Position numbers and translations under genes: made by a program. Positions 1 to 12,004 of a stretch of 64,000 nucleotides of DNA are shown piece by piece. The notes beneath the pieces are model-generated. The model ran no database searches. It was given only the letters and a program-made list of their open reading frames with translations, and had not been told where the DNA came from. Positions within the stretch are counted from its first letter, which is position 1; each line of letters begins with the position of its first letter. This DNA is from Dasypus novemcinctus. Lineage: Eukaryota; Chordata; Mammalia; Cingulata; Dasypodidae. The stretch lies in NCBI RefSeq assembly GCF_030445035.2, contig NC_080695.1, positions 54,267,954 to 54,331,953 on the forward strand. Reading direction: 5' to 3'.

Positions 1-2990
1 AAAACTTGGAAGGCAGAAGCAGTGGCAGGAATAGAGTCATTGTTTAATTTCTAAGCTATTTGGAGGGAGCTCTTTACCATATTTCTTAAGGGCACCCACT
101 TGACCACTGGGAAAATCATAAATGATAGACAGGGAACCCTCATCAGAGCTGCATAGGTGTGTCACATTCTTTTGAAGCCTTGGGCTGAAGATAAAATTAA
201 GCTGCAAATGTTGTGCTATCTCTTTGAAGTTGTTTTGGGGATGCTTCCCTTTATTACTACAAAGGCCATTCTTAGCTTTTAAGGTCAATGTTAGGTTATA
301 AGGTACTACATTTAGCAAAGGGACCAACTTTCTGCAAAGATATAAACTGCACAATGTTTTAAAAATTAGTTTTAAATCTAAGTGTCACGGTCTTTTATGT
401 ATATGAAAAAGAATTTCCATACTCAGCTGCAATTTCCCCTGTAGCCATTAAGTCAACTGGAGCTGGGGGAACAGCAAGGCTTTCCCTGAAGGATTATAAA
501 GCTTTAAAAACTGAACTTTCCAAATGTTTCTAGCTGAGCTGATGGGTTTCTTTTTTATCTTAATAGTGTTTTAAAGTATAAATCTGGTAACATACTGTTA
601 TAGCCTTTTCTTTCCAGGTTACCCAAAGCCTCATCCATCCTCAAGGTTTTTAAAAAAATTTTTTTTGTTTTTTTTTAATTAATGGAGCATTGTATTTGTG
701 AATTTTTAAAATATTAATGTTATATTTAAAAGCCATGCTGAGCAATTATTGTCTGTACATGGTAACCAAAACTTAGAGATTTAGATCATTTTTGATCAAT
801 GTGTAGTAATCTGAAACATGTACTGTGTACAAATGAAATAATATGGCATATTAGCCAGGTATGATGGTTGCCCAAAGCACTTAAATTAAGCTAATTCCTG
901 TATTTTATTAGGGCTCCATCATGTCCTTAATTTGAAATATACACATTTTTGGTGTATGCTTGGTACTGGAGATGTTTATATGCAAATATTCTCATACAGA
1001 AAGCTCAAAATTGCTCGAGAAACCAAAAATGTTGTCTGGCCAGCGCCCGAAGAAAATGTTGTGGGGAAGATGACGCAGCTGTTTTGTCCCGAGACACCCT
1101 TCCCGGGCTCCCCCTGACCAGGCCCGGGAGCCAGCCTGGAATGCTCGTGGGCTGGGAGAAGGAGACGTCTTTTTTGCAAAATGAAACTGAAGCTGAAGGA
1201 AGGGGGAAGGCGAGTGTACCACAGAAATCTGAAGACTTCAGGAAGTGGGACTTAAGACGGAAGTGGAAGGAAGAGAGGGGGGCCAGGTGAAGCTCTTGTG
1301 AGGGTGTGAGAGAGGTTTGGGTAGGAAACACGTTTTTAGGCATCTGCTGTTTCAAGGCGGGGGTGGCATACTCAGCAGCCTACAGAAACAAGGTGGAGAA
1401 GGTAAACGAGGGAAGGGGGTGGGGGGGCCAGCCATTACTCAGCTACAAGCTGGAAAAAGGAAGGGGGATGGGTGGTTGGAAATGGATTTTTTAAAGTAAA
1501 ACTTTCACATTTTTAAGCAAATAATTTATAAAGGTCCAAAACGTCATGGGGGCTGAACAAAGCATTTGATTGAGCCTGGGGGCCACCAGTTTGCGACCCC
1601 TGCCTTACACAGGAAACCTCCCCCAAGTATGTATAAAATTATTTTATGCTCTACAGCGTTGTTATCGGTAGTTGGGGGGTATTTCAAGTCATCTTTATCT
1701 CTGCGAGCTAAGCTTTATTGTAGAAACAAACCAAAAAAATTAACAGGGCCACAGATAACATTAAACTCACAATTCCCAGAAGAACCCTTGACCTTGGAGC
1801 CTTGGAGTCAGATTCTACACCAAAGGGATGGGGGCGGGGCGGCATCTTGGTGTTTCCTTCCTGGTGATTTGGGGCTAAACCCCTTGGTTCTGTTGGCGTT
1901 TACAGATGAGTAATCAAGAAGGATTGCAGAATAACTAGTTTATTTGTATTTTATTTTTTATTCTTATTTTAAAATCATTTTTATTTTTAGGGGCCCCCTA
2001 GCCCCTTAGCAATCTTTGCAGGTGGCTGTGAACACCAGAAAATCAGTGCTGGGCCTTTGGGCGGCCCTTCTTAGGCTTGTTCCCATTCCCACAGCAAAGG
2101 GCACTGCTCTAATCAGACTTCGTGCCTGGCTTCTTTTATCCCTTTCTGACTTGGCCGCTCCCACCAAAATTGACATCCTAGCACTCTGATGTCTTCCAAA
2201 GCATCTGACTGGGGAGTAAGTGACTTTTTCTGGAAAATGTGGCCTGGATGACTTTTCTTCTCTTCCGTGCCCACGTGGAATCCAATCATTGCCTCTTTGT
2301 CCAGTGCTGGCAAAAATGAACCTCATTAACATGTTCTGCATCCCTCGGGAGGGAATCAAGTTCAGTGTTATCCTTGTGGTGTTTTGTTAATTTTTTAAAA
2401 CCTGCTATTTGGTTTTAATCTGCTACTTGGACACTACTGTTTATTTTTATACCTGTACAGCCCATGATTTGGTGGGGATACAGCAAGTATAAGTTGGGAG
2501 GGGGGAAAGAATATGCAATGATCCATACAGACAGAATAGACCAAAATATGCAGCCGAATTACATATCCTCTGGTTTTTGAAGTATCAGGTTTTCAGGAAT
2601 ATTTTAGCACATTTTGCTTTTTTTAAAAAGATGTGCCTTGACTGAGTCACGACGTAAAACATTCCTCCTCTTTTATTGCTATGATTATGTGTGTTGTGAC
2701 CCCAAACTGTATCATGGTGCAGTTTGTCAACTGCAGTTGTTGCATAACTTTTGTGCCACTATCAGAGACCAAAGATTCAATCAACTATGTTTCAGCAGCG
2801 GCAGTTGCAAAAAAAAAAAAAAAAAAAAGTTTTTTATTAGACCAAATTTCGATGGCCCAGACACTCAAGGCCTGCTATTTGTGTTCTGTTTTAGGTTGGA
2901 TTAAATTTGCACTTTTAATTGTATGGGTAATTTGGGGATCTTGTTCTTTTATACTTTGCTTTATTAATAAAGGAAGTTTGAGAAACCTCT
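1..2990 (+). other. ITPRIPL2: Probable 3' UTR of upstream gene (ITPRIPL2 by synteny)
   Basis: No convincing reading frame is present. The stretch is AT-rich and almost free of recognisable repeats, unlike the following 38 kb, and it ends in a canonical AATAAA (2966-2971) followed by T/G-rich sequence. In other mammals the plus-strand neighbour just upstream of SYT17 is ITPRIPL2, a single-coding-exon gene with a 3' UTR of several kilobases. The roughly 39 kb from here to the SYT17 start resembles the spacing I recall from human. The identity is inferred from gene order, not from a protein match. An A-run near 2809-2828 lies inside it. Confidence 0.45.
2966..2971 (+). promoter_or_regulatory. 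Canonical polyadenylation signal AATAAA
   Basis: AATAAA sits about 20 nt upstream of a likely cleavage region near 2990, followed by T/G-rich sequence at 2998-3060. It fits the end of the putative upstream 3' UTR. Confidence 0.55.
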
Positions 2991-3597
2991 GGAGTGAATT
3001 TTGGATTTGGGAAGGGATTTCATCTTCCTGGAGGGCAGCCTGAGCCTGCACTGGCTTGTGGCCTCATCAGCTTTGGCATCTGGGTGTGTGGGAGTCTTTT
3101 CCCAGGCAGCAAATCTGGGGATTATTGTTTGCCCAGAATTGGCCCCGGGCAGAGATGATGAAGGGTGCCAGTTTGTATCCTCTAAACCTGTGGCCTGCAG
3201 TCCTGTCTTTAAGTTCCTTACTACAGGGCATCACTCATTTTCACCTCCTTTTCTTTTTCCTTCTCCAGAAACTTCTGCCCCTGCTTCTCTCCCCACTTGC
3301 CCCCCTCTCCCTCACACACCCTTCACAAAGAGTCAAGTCTTGGCCTGTGGCTAATTTATAGCTTAGGAACTTTACCCAGAGATCTCATGGGCCCTTGGGT
3401 CCTCTCCAAATGGTAAACATTTGCTAATATGAAAAACCACCAGGCTTAGGGGAGATGGGATTTGGAGACTATGAAGGACTGTTCAAAAGCCTTCCGTGCC
3501 AGGCAGAAATTCTGGGGGACCAGAATTTCCACCAGCTGATTAAACAGTAGTCATGAAGGACACTTCCATTCAGGGGAAAGTCTTAGCAGGGTGTGTT
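2991..3597. other. Intergenic, no gene or recognised repeat
   Basis: Pyrimidine-rich around 3235-3320. No exon or repeat family that I can name. Confidence 0.5.
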
Positions 3598-3900
3598 TCA
3601 TTTAGTTTTCAACAAGTAGTTATTGAGCAGCTGCTGTGCCAGGTACAATCCCAGGGCACTGAGGTCACACGCAGTGGTGGATGAACTGTGCAGAGGTGAG
3701 TTCTCAAGCTCACAGGAAACTGAGAGAAGCAGGCAATTGAAGGTGCTTCCTGACAACATAGTGGGTAGGTTTAGGGGCTTCAGGAGAGACTGCTTAGAAG
3801 AAGTGACATCTGAGTTGAGGTTCAGGGAGAGGGAAGAATTACCCAAGCAAAGGGAGTTAGGCTGGAGAAGAATGCACCAGGCACCGAGGTGAAAGAGGAG
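3598..3900 (-). repeat. L2 LINE 3' fragment
   Basis: Reads as the reverse complement of the L2 3' end: an inverted 'attgagcagctgctgtgcc' segment, then the insertion/gain-style 'gaagtgacatctgagttgagg' segment near 3800. Confidence 0.55.
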
Positions 3901-3984
3901 GATTCCCATTTGACCGGAAGTTGGGCAGGGAGCCTTCCAGGACACAAGAGGTGGGAGAAGTAGGACACAAAGTTTCTGAAGCCA

Positions 3985-4180
3985 GAACTCAAAACTAGAG
4001 TGTGCAGATCACCTGGGGGTCTTGCTAAAATGCAGGTGCTGAGTCAGCAGGTCTGGGGTGTGACCTGAGATTCTGCATTCTCACAAGCTTCCAGTGCTGC
4101 TGGTCCAGGGGCCAAGCTTTGACTGCCAGGTTGTCAACCATGCTGAGAGTTTGGACTGATCTGGAGGGTGCTGGAGAACC
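3985..4180. repeat. MER5A-like hAT element
   Basis: Contains the MER5A core: 'cacctgggggtcttgctaaa', a 'gtctggggtgtgacctgag' centre and a 'ggagaaccactt' end. Confidence 0.65.
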
Positions 4181-4655
4181 ACTTGAGGCAGGGTCATGGT
4201 TGAGTTTGGCACCCGTAGGAATACAGATTAAGAACATGTCTAAATTGAGGCACATAATTCAATCTATGACAGGAACCTAGTAGAATTCCTCTTTTTAAAA
4301 AAATCAATTTTATTGAAAAGTATTTCATAAATCATACAATCCATCTACACTATATAATCATAGTAGATGTCTTCTTACATCTCATTGGCCAGAACAGTGT
4401 CACATGACCTAGCCGCAAGGGAAGCTGGGAAGTAGAGCCTCATACATGGTTCATGGATGCCCTGAACAAAATATGAAGGATGAATGGATATTAGTGAGCA
4501 AATCAGAGTCTACCGTAGAAATGCTAGAAACAAATAGAAGAGTATGTTAAAGCAGTGAGAAATAACTAGGGAATTTACTCCATAGTTGTATAATTTATAC
4601 TTCCTAAAGTCCTAGCAGTAGCAAGCCCTTTTTTTAATGCCGTCAATCATTTGTT
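4181..4655. other. Intergenic, AT-rich
   Basis: No exon. An AT-rich patch at 4293-4360 may be a LINE tail, and 4380-4440 resembles an old LTR-like family also seen near 13070. Neither is certain. Confidence 0.35.
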
Positions 4656-4958
4656 TTTCTTTTTTTTTTTTTTTTTAGGAGGTACCAGGGATTGAACCCA
4701 GGACCTCGTACATGGAGCTACATCTGCTCCCCAGCAAACACTCTTTATGTATTTATTTATTTTTGAGGTACCGGGGTTAGGGATTGAACCCAGAACCTTG
4801 TTTGTGGGAAGCTGGCACTCAACCACTGAGCCACATCAGCTCCCTTGAGTTTTTTCATTTCTTTTCTTTGCTTGTTTGTTTTTTGTTTGTTTTTAGGAGG
4901 CACTGGGAACCAAACTGGGACCTCCCATGTGGGAAGTAGGTACAGTCACATCTGCTCC
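4656..4958 (-). mobile_element. Cluster of three DAS-type SINE modules
   Basis: Three consecutive antisense tRNA-like modules (4656-4733, 4741-4845, 4861-4958). Each has a T-rich stretch (the tail, reversed), then 'aggaggyac-tggga-ttgaaccc' and a 'ccac-tctgctcc' end. Reversed, they give the GGGAGCNGATGTGGCTCA head and a Pol III B-box-like GGTTC of the tRNA-Ala-derived DAS family. Confidence 0.8.
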
Positions 4959-4974
4959 AAAAAACTCTTTAAAT

Positions 4975-5160
4975 ATCAGGGTTAAAGTCCCAGCTCCACT
5001 CTTCACTGGCTGTATAATGTTGGTAATTCATTTCTCTGGACATTACTTTCCTCCTTTAGAAAATTTGGGTGAAAGTACCTCCTTTTATAGGTCTGTTGGG
5101 GGAATCAAAGAGTCATGTATGTGAAATTGCGAAGTGCCTCCAAATGTTAGCTGTGTTCTC
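4975..5160 (+). repeat. MIR SINE
   Basis: Degraded MIR: 'ccagctccactcttcactgg', 'ctttcctcctttagaaaat' and a 'gcgaagtgcc' tail in the expected order. Confidence 0.5.
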
Positions 5161-5451
5161 TTGGGTGTAGTGTCCCAGCATCCTCGGAACAGGAGTTAGA
5201 TGAGTCCATTTCTTAAGCAGGCTTTGCCTTCTGGCACTCTGCCCACGGCCTCCCCACCACTGTCTGAACCAAACTTCCTTTCCCGCAGGACAGTGATCAC
5301 GTCTGCGGTTATGAACGTCGACGGGAAGGCGTCCAGTGAGAGGATCAACCACCCCCATGTCTCTTTCTTTTTTCTGAATTGTGCCATCTTCTTCCGAGCT
5401 TTCTCCCAAATTGGACATCCTTGCTTGAGTCCTGTGCAGAACGTTTAGGCC

Positions 5452-5580
5452 AGCGTTCTCAATCCTGGCTGCATAGCAACGTGCAAGGGACTCTGAAAGC
5501 CTCCATCTCCAGGCTCTACCCCAGATGATGAGATCAGAACCACCTCCAGTAATCTGGATGACTCTAACGTGTAGCAGGGT
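5452..5580. repeat. MER5A-like hAT element
   Basis: Starts 'cagcgttctcaatcctggct' and ends 'tggatgactctaacgtg', matching both ends of MER5A. Confidence 0.7.
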
Positions 5581-6149
5581 GGCAAGCCCAGGTCAGGCAG
5601 CCATACTGCTTCCTTTCAGTGGCCTCCCTGTGATCTCTCTGCCACACTGTCGTGGGCCCATGCGGTGGTGTGTGTGAGGTTTGCTTCATGGGGAAAGACA
5701 GACAGCTAAAGGGGTGATGGAGGGGAAGAAAATCCCAGCCCAGAACGGAGCAGAAAGGCAAAATATCATTGTGAAGCAGGCATGAGATTTAATCCCACTG
5801 GCAGTTTCCCTTTTCTCCAATCCCTGGGAGATGGAAGCTGGTAAAAAAAAAAAAAAGACGACCTCAGAGTCATCTGGAAATTTCCCAGCAAAGAAAAGCC
5901 TCTGTATCTGCAGGGGCAATACCCTTGTTCGTTTAGTCTTCCAGCCTGTAGCCCACAAGCATCCTATCCAGTCTGTCTGCACAAAATCCTGGCTCTTTCA
6001 ATGAATATTCAGGGCTTTTGCCCACACTTTTCTCTCACTCTCCCTCCCCACCCATCTTTAGATGCAGTGACTCTGAGCTGGCTCTTAAGAAAAAAAATTA
6101 AAGTCCGTTAAGCCATCTGCAAATAAAGCCAGGAAAGAAAAAATTAGGA
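5581..6149. other. Intergenic, no gene seen
   Basis: Only an A-run (5840-5855) stands out. Confidence 0.4.
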
Positions 6150-6240
6150 GTCCTACTGCGTGCCAGACTCAGACTAAAAGCTTTTAAGGACCTGATCTCA
6201 ACAACAGATTTTTATCTTCCTGGTTTATTTAATCATTGGT
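6150..6240 (-). repeat. MIR fragment
   Basis: 'ctactgcgtgccagactcag' followed by a 'ctgatctcaacaacag' segment, as in an antisense MIR. Confidence 0.4.
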
Positions 6241-6949
6241 CTTCTTGGATTAGGAGCTATGCCTCTGATGGGTGACTGTTGATCCTTATCAGAAGGAAAC
6301 CATTAAAACATATTGCAATCATGACGAAAGATGGTTGCAGCATTTGGAGGTGGGAGACTTTCAGGATCTTGCCTCACAAGAAAACTCAGGCTGAAAACAA
6401 CGGGTGGGAAGCTGCTCCATATTTTAAGGAAAGGATTTGTGATGATTATTTTTCCTCTGATAAAAATCTGGTTTGCAGAAACAGTCTAATTAGTATCAAT
6501 CTCCACTTTGCGAATTTTCAATGTACATTTGAGCTCCCTCTTACTCAACCCAAACCCATGAGAGCAGCCAAGAAGGTTGAGCCCTTCTCAAATTGGCAGA
6601 AACACTTCTGTTTGCTGAATATCCACAAGCTACCCTGTATCTCCCAGCTCCTCCGCGGTTAGGTAGGGCCACGTAGTTAGTACTGGCAAATGGGCAATGA
6701 GCCAAAGGGATGTGTGCACATTATTTCAGCTCTCTCTTCACAAGCAAAGGTGACAAATGTTGGGTGTTGAGATGATGGCATCACAAGATGAAACCAGCCT
6801 GGGTCCCTGAGTCACTGCATGGAGCACACTTGTACTAGACTTGTACTAGATTTCGTACCAGGGAGAAGTCATCCTCTGTGATATAAAGCTTCTAAAACTG
6901 TGGGGTTCTTTGTAACTGCAGCATGACCCAGCCTCACCTAACTAATGCA
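6241..6949. other. Intergenic with an old repeat tail
   Basis: 6660-6945 ends in 'tgtaactgcagcatgaccca' and 'cctaactaatgcac', resembling the 3' end of an ancient retroelement; family not assigned. A perfect tandem 'cttgtactaga' doublet lies at 6829-6850. No exon. Confidence 0.35.
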
Positions 6950-7965
6950 CCAGGGTACTGAAGAAGGGCTCCTATCATTACCCCATTTGGTAGTGCCCAT
7001 TGGAAGTCCTTGCCCTACTTTGGAATTTGTGCTCCTGAGTGTGACGGAGCTGGACTCAGATGTGACTTTTCTACACATGCCTCTTCTGTCACTTTTACTG
7101 AACTTGTGGTTGGCACTAGGGATGGTCCATACTCAGGAGACTTGAATCTCTGGACTGCCCATGTGCCAGCAGAATGGCACTCCTACTCTCTGGTTCATTG
7201 GTATTACCCAGGTGAGTTAACAGGGAGGTGAAGATGGTCAACCACCACACCAGGGAATCAAGAGTGCCTACAACTGCAAACAAAGGAATTGTATCCATCA
7301 TCCACGTGGAATCTAAGCCCCCTCTTGATCTAGAGGTGGAGATGACATCGCCATCCCAGGGTCCACAGAATGGAGGAATAAAATATGGACTAGAGTGGAC
7401 TTACTGATATTCTACTATAAAACTATTGTGACGAGTAATAGAAGAAATTTTAGCATTGAGGCGGAGAAAGTGGCCACAGTAGTTGCTGAGGGCAGGGAGA
7501 GGGTAGAAGAGATGTGATGTGGGGACGTTTTTGGGATTTTGAGTTGCCTTAATGATATTGCAGGGTCAGATGCTGGACTTTATATATCCTGCCATAACCC
7601 ACTGAATGTACTGGGGGAGAGTGTGAACTACAGGGTAAACTATTATCTGTGTAGTACAGCAGTGCCCCAAAATGTGTTCACCAAGTGCGATGAGGGTGCC
7701 TCAAAGATAAGGGAGGTTGTTGGAGTGGGAGGAGTGGGGTGGGGGGATGGGGGGTATACAGGAACCTCATATTTTTTAGTGTAAGTTTTTTTGTGATATA
7801 TGTATCTTCAAAAAAATACAATTTACAAAAATGATGTGGTGGGGAGTGGGTTATATGGGAACCTCTTATGTTTTTTGTGCTTTTGTGTTTTTAATGTAAC
7901 ATTCCTTGTGATCTATTAATTAAAAAAAAATTTTTTAAAATAAATTTTTAAAAACTCAAAAAAAA
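6950..7965 (+). mobile_element. L1 3' end, xenarthran type (older copy)
   Basis: Homologous along its length to the reverse complement of 19830-20970. Shared landmarks are 'cttgaatctctggactg', 'gagtgcctacaactg', 'gatgtggggacgt' and a 'gtggggggatggggggtata' G-rich block ahead of an A/T-rich tail. Same strand and order throughout. I read it as the 3' UTR of a lineage-specific L1; the short ORFs in it are not coding. Confidence 0.65.
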
Positions 7966-8012
7966 AAATATCCTCTCCCTAGGGCCCAGGGAAATTCCTC
8001 ACTATGACATAC

Positions 8013-8300
8013 TCTACCTCTATTTATTCATTAAGTAATCACCCAGTGTCAGCTCTGCCATCAGGCCGTGTTCTCAGCCCTGGAAATAGAGAGCTTAGCA
8101 AAATAACCGCTATCCCCATTTGCCTTTAGCTTACAGTCCACTGGGGGAGACAGTATTTATCAAATAAACATGCCAGTGAGTGCTGAATGACTAACAGAGA
8201 CAAATGCTTTGAAGGAAACAAACTGGTTTCTGTGACACTGGGGGACGTTTCGGGAAGATGTCCCTGAAATCTTGGAGCCCAACATGCTACCCCATGAGGT
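8013..8300 (-). repeat. L2 LINE 3' fragment
   Basis: Antisense L2 signature: 'tttattcattaagtaatcac', 'cttacagtccactgggggag', 'tatttatcaaataaacatgc'. Confidence 0.6.
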
Positions 8301-8317
8301 CCGTCTCAGGGTGCCAT

Positions 8318-8545
8318 CTGGGGGAGAATTCACTGTATGCAAAGCTCGGTGTTAATTGCTTGGCACACTTGATTCTCATTTGATCGTTGCAACAAGCCAT
8401 AAGAGATGATGCTAATGTCATCCCCCTTTTACAGACGAGGAAACCCAGGCTCAGCAAGATGAGATCACACATCCGGATGTCACTTAGCGAGTGCCAAGAG
8501 GGATTTGAGTTCACCTCTGCTGGCTTAAACTACTGCATTTCTGGC
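8318..8545 (-). repeat. MIR SINE
   Basis: Full antisense MIR order: 'ttgattctcatttgatcg', 'cccccttttacagacgagg', 'caggctcagcaagatgag', 'gggatttgagttcacctctg'. Confidence 0.75.
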
Positions 8546-9134
8546 CCTGGCAAACCCAGCCAAGGAAGTTAGTCATACAGGAAGTAGCTTCTCCTGAGTC
8601 CCACAGCTGGAGATTCAAATGGAACGAGCAAGCAGATGTTTACAAGTTGTCTGGGAAAGTCGCCTGCCACAGAGGGGCTTTAGCTTTCTCCCTCCAATCC
8701 CCTCCTTGTAAAAGTCCAAAGGATCTTCTTTTTGCAGCATCCCCTCCCCCTTCGTCCAGCCTGCTGACTTCATCCTCCTTCCAGCAGATGGGAAGGCGTG
8801 GGCCGGCCCCACTATAGCCCAGCCGGCCGGCTTCCCTCCAGACTTAACCCAGATGAAAACGACAGGACACACCAGCTTTCTTCTCTTGGCTTTTTCTGCT
8901 GCTTCCCTTTCTCCCCAGAATAGAAGCAGGAAGGCCTGGGGAATTACGTTCAAATGTTGGCCTGTGCAAGTTTCTTGCTTTGTTTTTATGGAAGGGCCAA
9001 GCGGATTCCAGACATATATGCATTTACGCCAATTCATTCACGTTTTACACACGTGTGCACGTGTGCTCCTCTAGACATACACACTCAGGACCTAGCTCAC
9101 ACTTGCATAGCACTTACTAAGCCACAGGTATTAT
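8546..9134. other. Intergenic, no gene seen
   Basis: Mixed composition with no named repeat. Confidence 0.4.
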
Positions 9135-9355
9135 TCAAGGTCAGGGCAACCGATCGGCCCATGGGCCAAATGCAGCTTAACTGGCTTTTGGGTTGGAACA
9201 CAGCCACGCTCACTCATTAAAGTAACGCGTGGCCCACAGCGGCTTCCGCCCTATGACGGCAGAGTTGAGGGGGTATGACGACCGTGTGACCTGCAATGTC
9301 TAAACTATTTACTCCCTGGCTCTTTTACAGAAAAAGTTTGCGGAACCTTGTTAAG
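9135..9355 (+). repeat. MER20-like hAT element
   Basis: Near full length: 'cggcccatgggccaaatgca', 'ggttggaacacagccacgct', 'atgacggcagagttgagg' and the end 'agaaaaagtttgcgg' match MER20 in order. Confidence 0.7.
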
Positions 9356-9374
9356 TGTTTAAAAATGTTACAAG

Positions 9375-9570
9375 CTAGCGTATCAGTCCTGGGTAACTAA
9401 CCGCCCTAAAACTAAATGGCTTAAAAGCAGCCAGTGCTGTTGATTGTCACTCATGAGCTGGGCTCTGACAGAGCTCTGCTGGGCATTTCTGCTCCAAGTG
9501 ACGTGGGCCGGGTCAACAGCCACCGGAGACTCGACTGGGGTCAGCCTCCAAGAGGCTCTCATACTTCGTA
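9375..9570. repeat. Old LTR-like repeat fragment
   Basis: 'aactaaccgccctaaaacta' followed by 'ggcttaaaagcagcc' matches the same family seen at 12890, 29113 and 59500. Family name not assigned. Confidence 0.45.
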
Positions 9571-9698
9571 GCCATGAGTTTACATCCTCAAGTATACATA
9601 CACCTTCGTGCAAATTCACATACACGTGTGTTCATCCTCACGCATCAGTATGCACAGATGGTCGTGGTTGCACATGCTGTTAGAAAGAAAACTGCACC

Positions 9699-10136
9699 TG
9701 TAAGAAAATAAAAGCTCGCCCGATTGTGGGAGAGAAAAGAATTTTATTAACAATCTTGCAGGAACGAGCGCACAACCTGGATAAAATGGCCTGTGTGTCA
9801 AACAAGAAACACTGCTATTTATACCTTAAGCCTAACACGCAGGTGCTTCCCCTCTTCCCATTGAGTGGATACTCCAGGGTTACAGCCTATCCAAGAAGCC
9901 TAATAACTTACAAGGATTCCTGCTTTTACTCGCCACGCCCATTCCCTACAGTCAGGTGGCTTGGCGCCGCTTTCAAATTCGGCTCCGCTTTTCACCACTG
10001 GCCTCACCTTGGCTTTGGCATCTCTGTCAAATGTGGGCGCCAAAGCAGCTAGAACCCCTTTCCCTCCCTCCTGCAATTGTGGAGCGGGCTTTGGCTTCAG
10101 CTTCTTGTGAAAACTAAACTTAACCCTTTCCTTACA
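9699..10136 (-). mobile_element. Solo LTR of an endogenous retrovirus
   Basis: On the minus strand the unit starts TGTAAG and ends CTTACA, a perfect 6-bp inverted terminal repeat around 438 bp. Read in that direction it has a TATA-like TATAAATAG (about 9815-9823), then AATAAA about 80 bp further on (about 9742), in the usual U3-R-U5 order. TGCAC occurs on both flanks (9693-9697, 10138-10142), one base off each end, so the target-site duplication is only suggestive. No retroviral coding sequence adjoins it. Confidence 0.6.
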
Positions 10137-10905
10137 ATGCACACACACCCTCGCAGGCAACCCCCCCTCACCCACACTCTCCCACCCGTAATCCCACGTT
10201 TTTGTGTGCACGCTCACACACCTGCCACCGCGCTTCCTCCCTCTGCATTGACACGGCGTTTCCTCCGGGGACTCAGAACCCCTCTCCGCCTCCCTCTCCC
10301 ACGATCCTGAGTGCTCGCCGCCCCCCTCCACAGCTGTGACTGCTAGGGCTGGGACCCTGGATGCCCAGTCCCCCTGACGTGGGACCTGAGATCCGTGTGC
10401 CTCCATGTTCGCCTCTGTATTGACGTTAGAAGCGGAGGAGGACCACCGAGGCACAGAAAAGGTAAGCACGTTGTTCAGAGTTAACTGCAAGGCAGCCACC
10501 GTGCAGGCGGCGCCCGCCCATCTCCCCATCCTGCATTCCTGCATCTCCCCCCTACCCCTGCACAGACACAAATGACCCCCTTCTTAGAAACCCTCCCCCA
10601 CAAACACTCCCACATATAAACACACACAAATACACCCACAAACACCCATACACACACACACACACCAAGGCAATTAGGACATGCAGTGAGTTTTGCACAA
10701 GCACGTTTTCAGTTAATGGTCCTTTTGATTTTTTCCTTGTGCTCTGGCCCTCTCCTCCTGCCCTGCTTTAAAAGTAAGCAGCCTTGAGAGCCTGGCGTTT
10801 GTACTTCCACCCGTGAAAGCTGACCATGTGATCATCCCAGAATCCTCGATTTTTAATTTGTCCTTATTTGGAAGAGGGTATAGCTCTAATACAGTTACAT
10901 GATTA
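10137..10905. other. Intergenic, C/A-rich
   Basis: Rich in CACA and CCC words; apart from the microsatellite at 10606-10668 nothing is recognised. Confidence 0.4.
10606..10668. repeat. Imperfect (CA)n microsatellite
   Basis: CACA and CACAAA/CACCCA words, ending in a pure CA stretch at about 10650-10666. Confidence 0.8.
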
Positions 10906-11420
10906 AAAAAAAAATCAATCAGTACAAAGGAGTATCCAATGGAAACTGAGTCTCTCCCACCCCTACCTCATTCCCCAGAGGCAACCAATACTGTGCACAT
11001 CTTTCCAAAGATGTCATATGTCTATCGACTCACAAATAATGTATTATTTTTTCCTTTTAATAAAGACACATGAACAGTGACTTACGGCTTTGTCCCTTGT
11101 TCTCTCACTAACAGCATAAATCTTGGAGCTCATTCAGTATCACTAGTTAGTCATTCATTTTCACATCTGTGTTGTATTCCACTGTATAGATTTTCAGCCA
11201 TTTATTTTAACCGTAGTTGTTTTTAGACTTTTGCCCCTGCAAAGAATACTGCTATTAATGTCCTGGAAACATATCTGTGTGCAATTATGTATTTATTGGA
11301 TACATTCCTAGAAATGGAATTGCTGGGCAAAGGATATATGTACTTATAATTTTTACCATTAATACAAAATTACTCCAAAGGGATGGTTCCAGTTTACATT
11401 CCCATCCAGGAAGAATGAAC
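10906..11420 (-). mobile_element. L1 3' end fragment, antisense
   Basis: 'gtgttgtattccactgtata', 'gccatttattttaaccgtag', 'cctagaaatggaattgctgg' and 'ccagtttacattcccatcca' are the reverse of an ancient L1 3' end, as at 31625-32395. Confidence 0.65.
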
Positions 11421-12004
11421 TGCTCCCTGGTTTTTCAGTCTGCAAGCCTTAATGGGAAGATGAGGGGATACCTAATCTATGACCTGGGGTCAGACAGTCA
11501 CTGGGTGCTGCTGGGCCTAAGTTTCCTTGTTTGTGGAAATGGCCAGGGGAAGTAGGGCAGGGCTTGGCCAAGGTACTGGCTAACGTGTGTTTGGCCCTGA
11601 CTCACTGGCTCTTGAGTGGTGTTCAGTCCAGGTCATGCTCAGGTAGCATCAATGTGGACCTGGCTTCCTGGAACTGTTCAGTGAGGGGAGAGCTAGGGGA
11701 ACGTGGGTAACTTTGGACGCCCCTAGAACCTCAGGCCAAAGCTTCCCCAGTGAGCTCCCAGGGTGGGAAGGGCTGCCCTGAGGAGTCCCTCCCTACCCCT
11801 TCAGGACAAATACATCAGTTCCCCTGATACCATCTCCCTGCCAAGAGACTTTGGAGTTGGGGGCACGGGCAGGATGTAGACTCCTAACTTGGAATCCTGA
11901 CATCAACCCAGTGGGTAAGGGCTGGGCCTGGAGCTGGGACTTGCGCAGACTGAGGCCTCCGGGAGGAGCCGTTTCAGTTGTCCAACGATGATGTGGATTG
12001 AACA
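11421..12004. other. Intergenic
   Basis: A possible MIR core near 11480-11545. Otherwise GC-moderate sequence with no exon. Confidence 0.35.

Noticed and set aside
9900-10571. 223-aa minus-strand ORF
   Set aside because: Crosses the end of the solo LTR and CA-rich DNA; no domain or splice sites.
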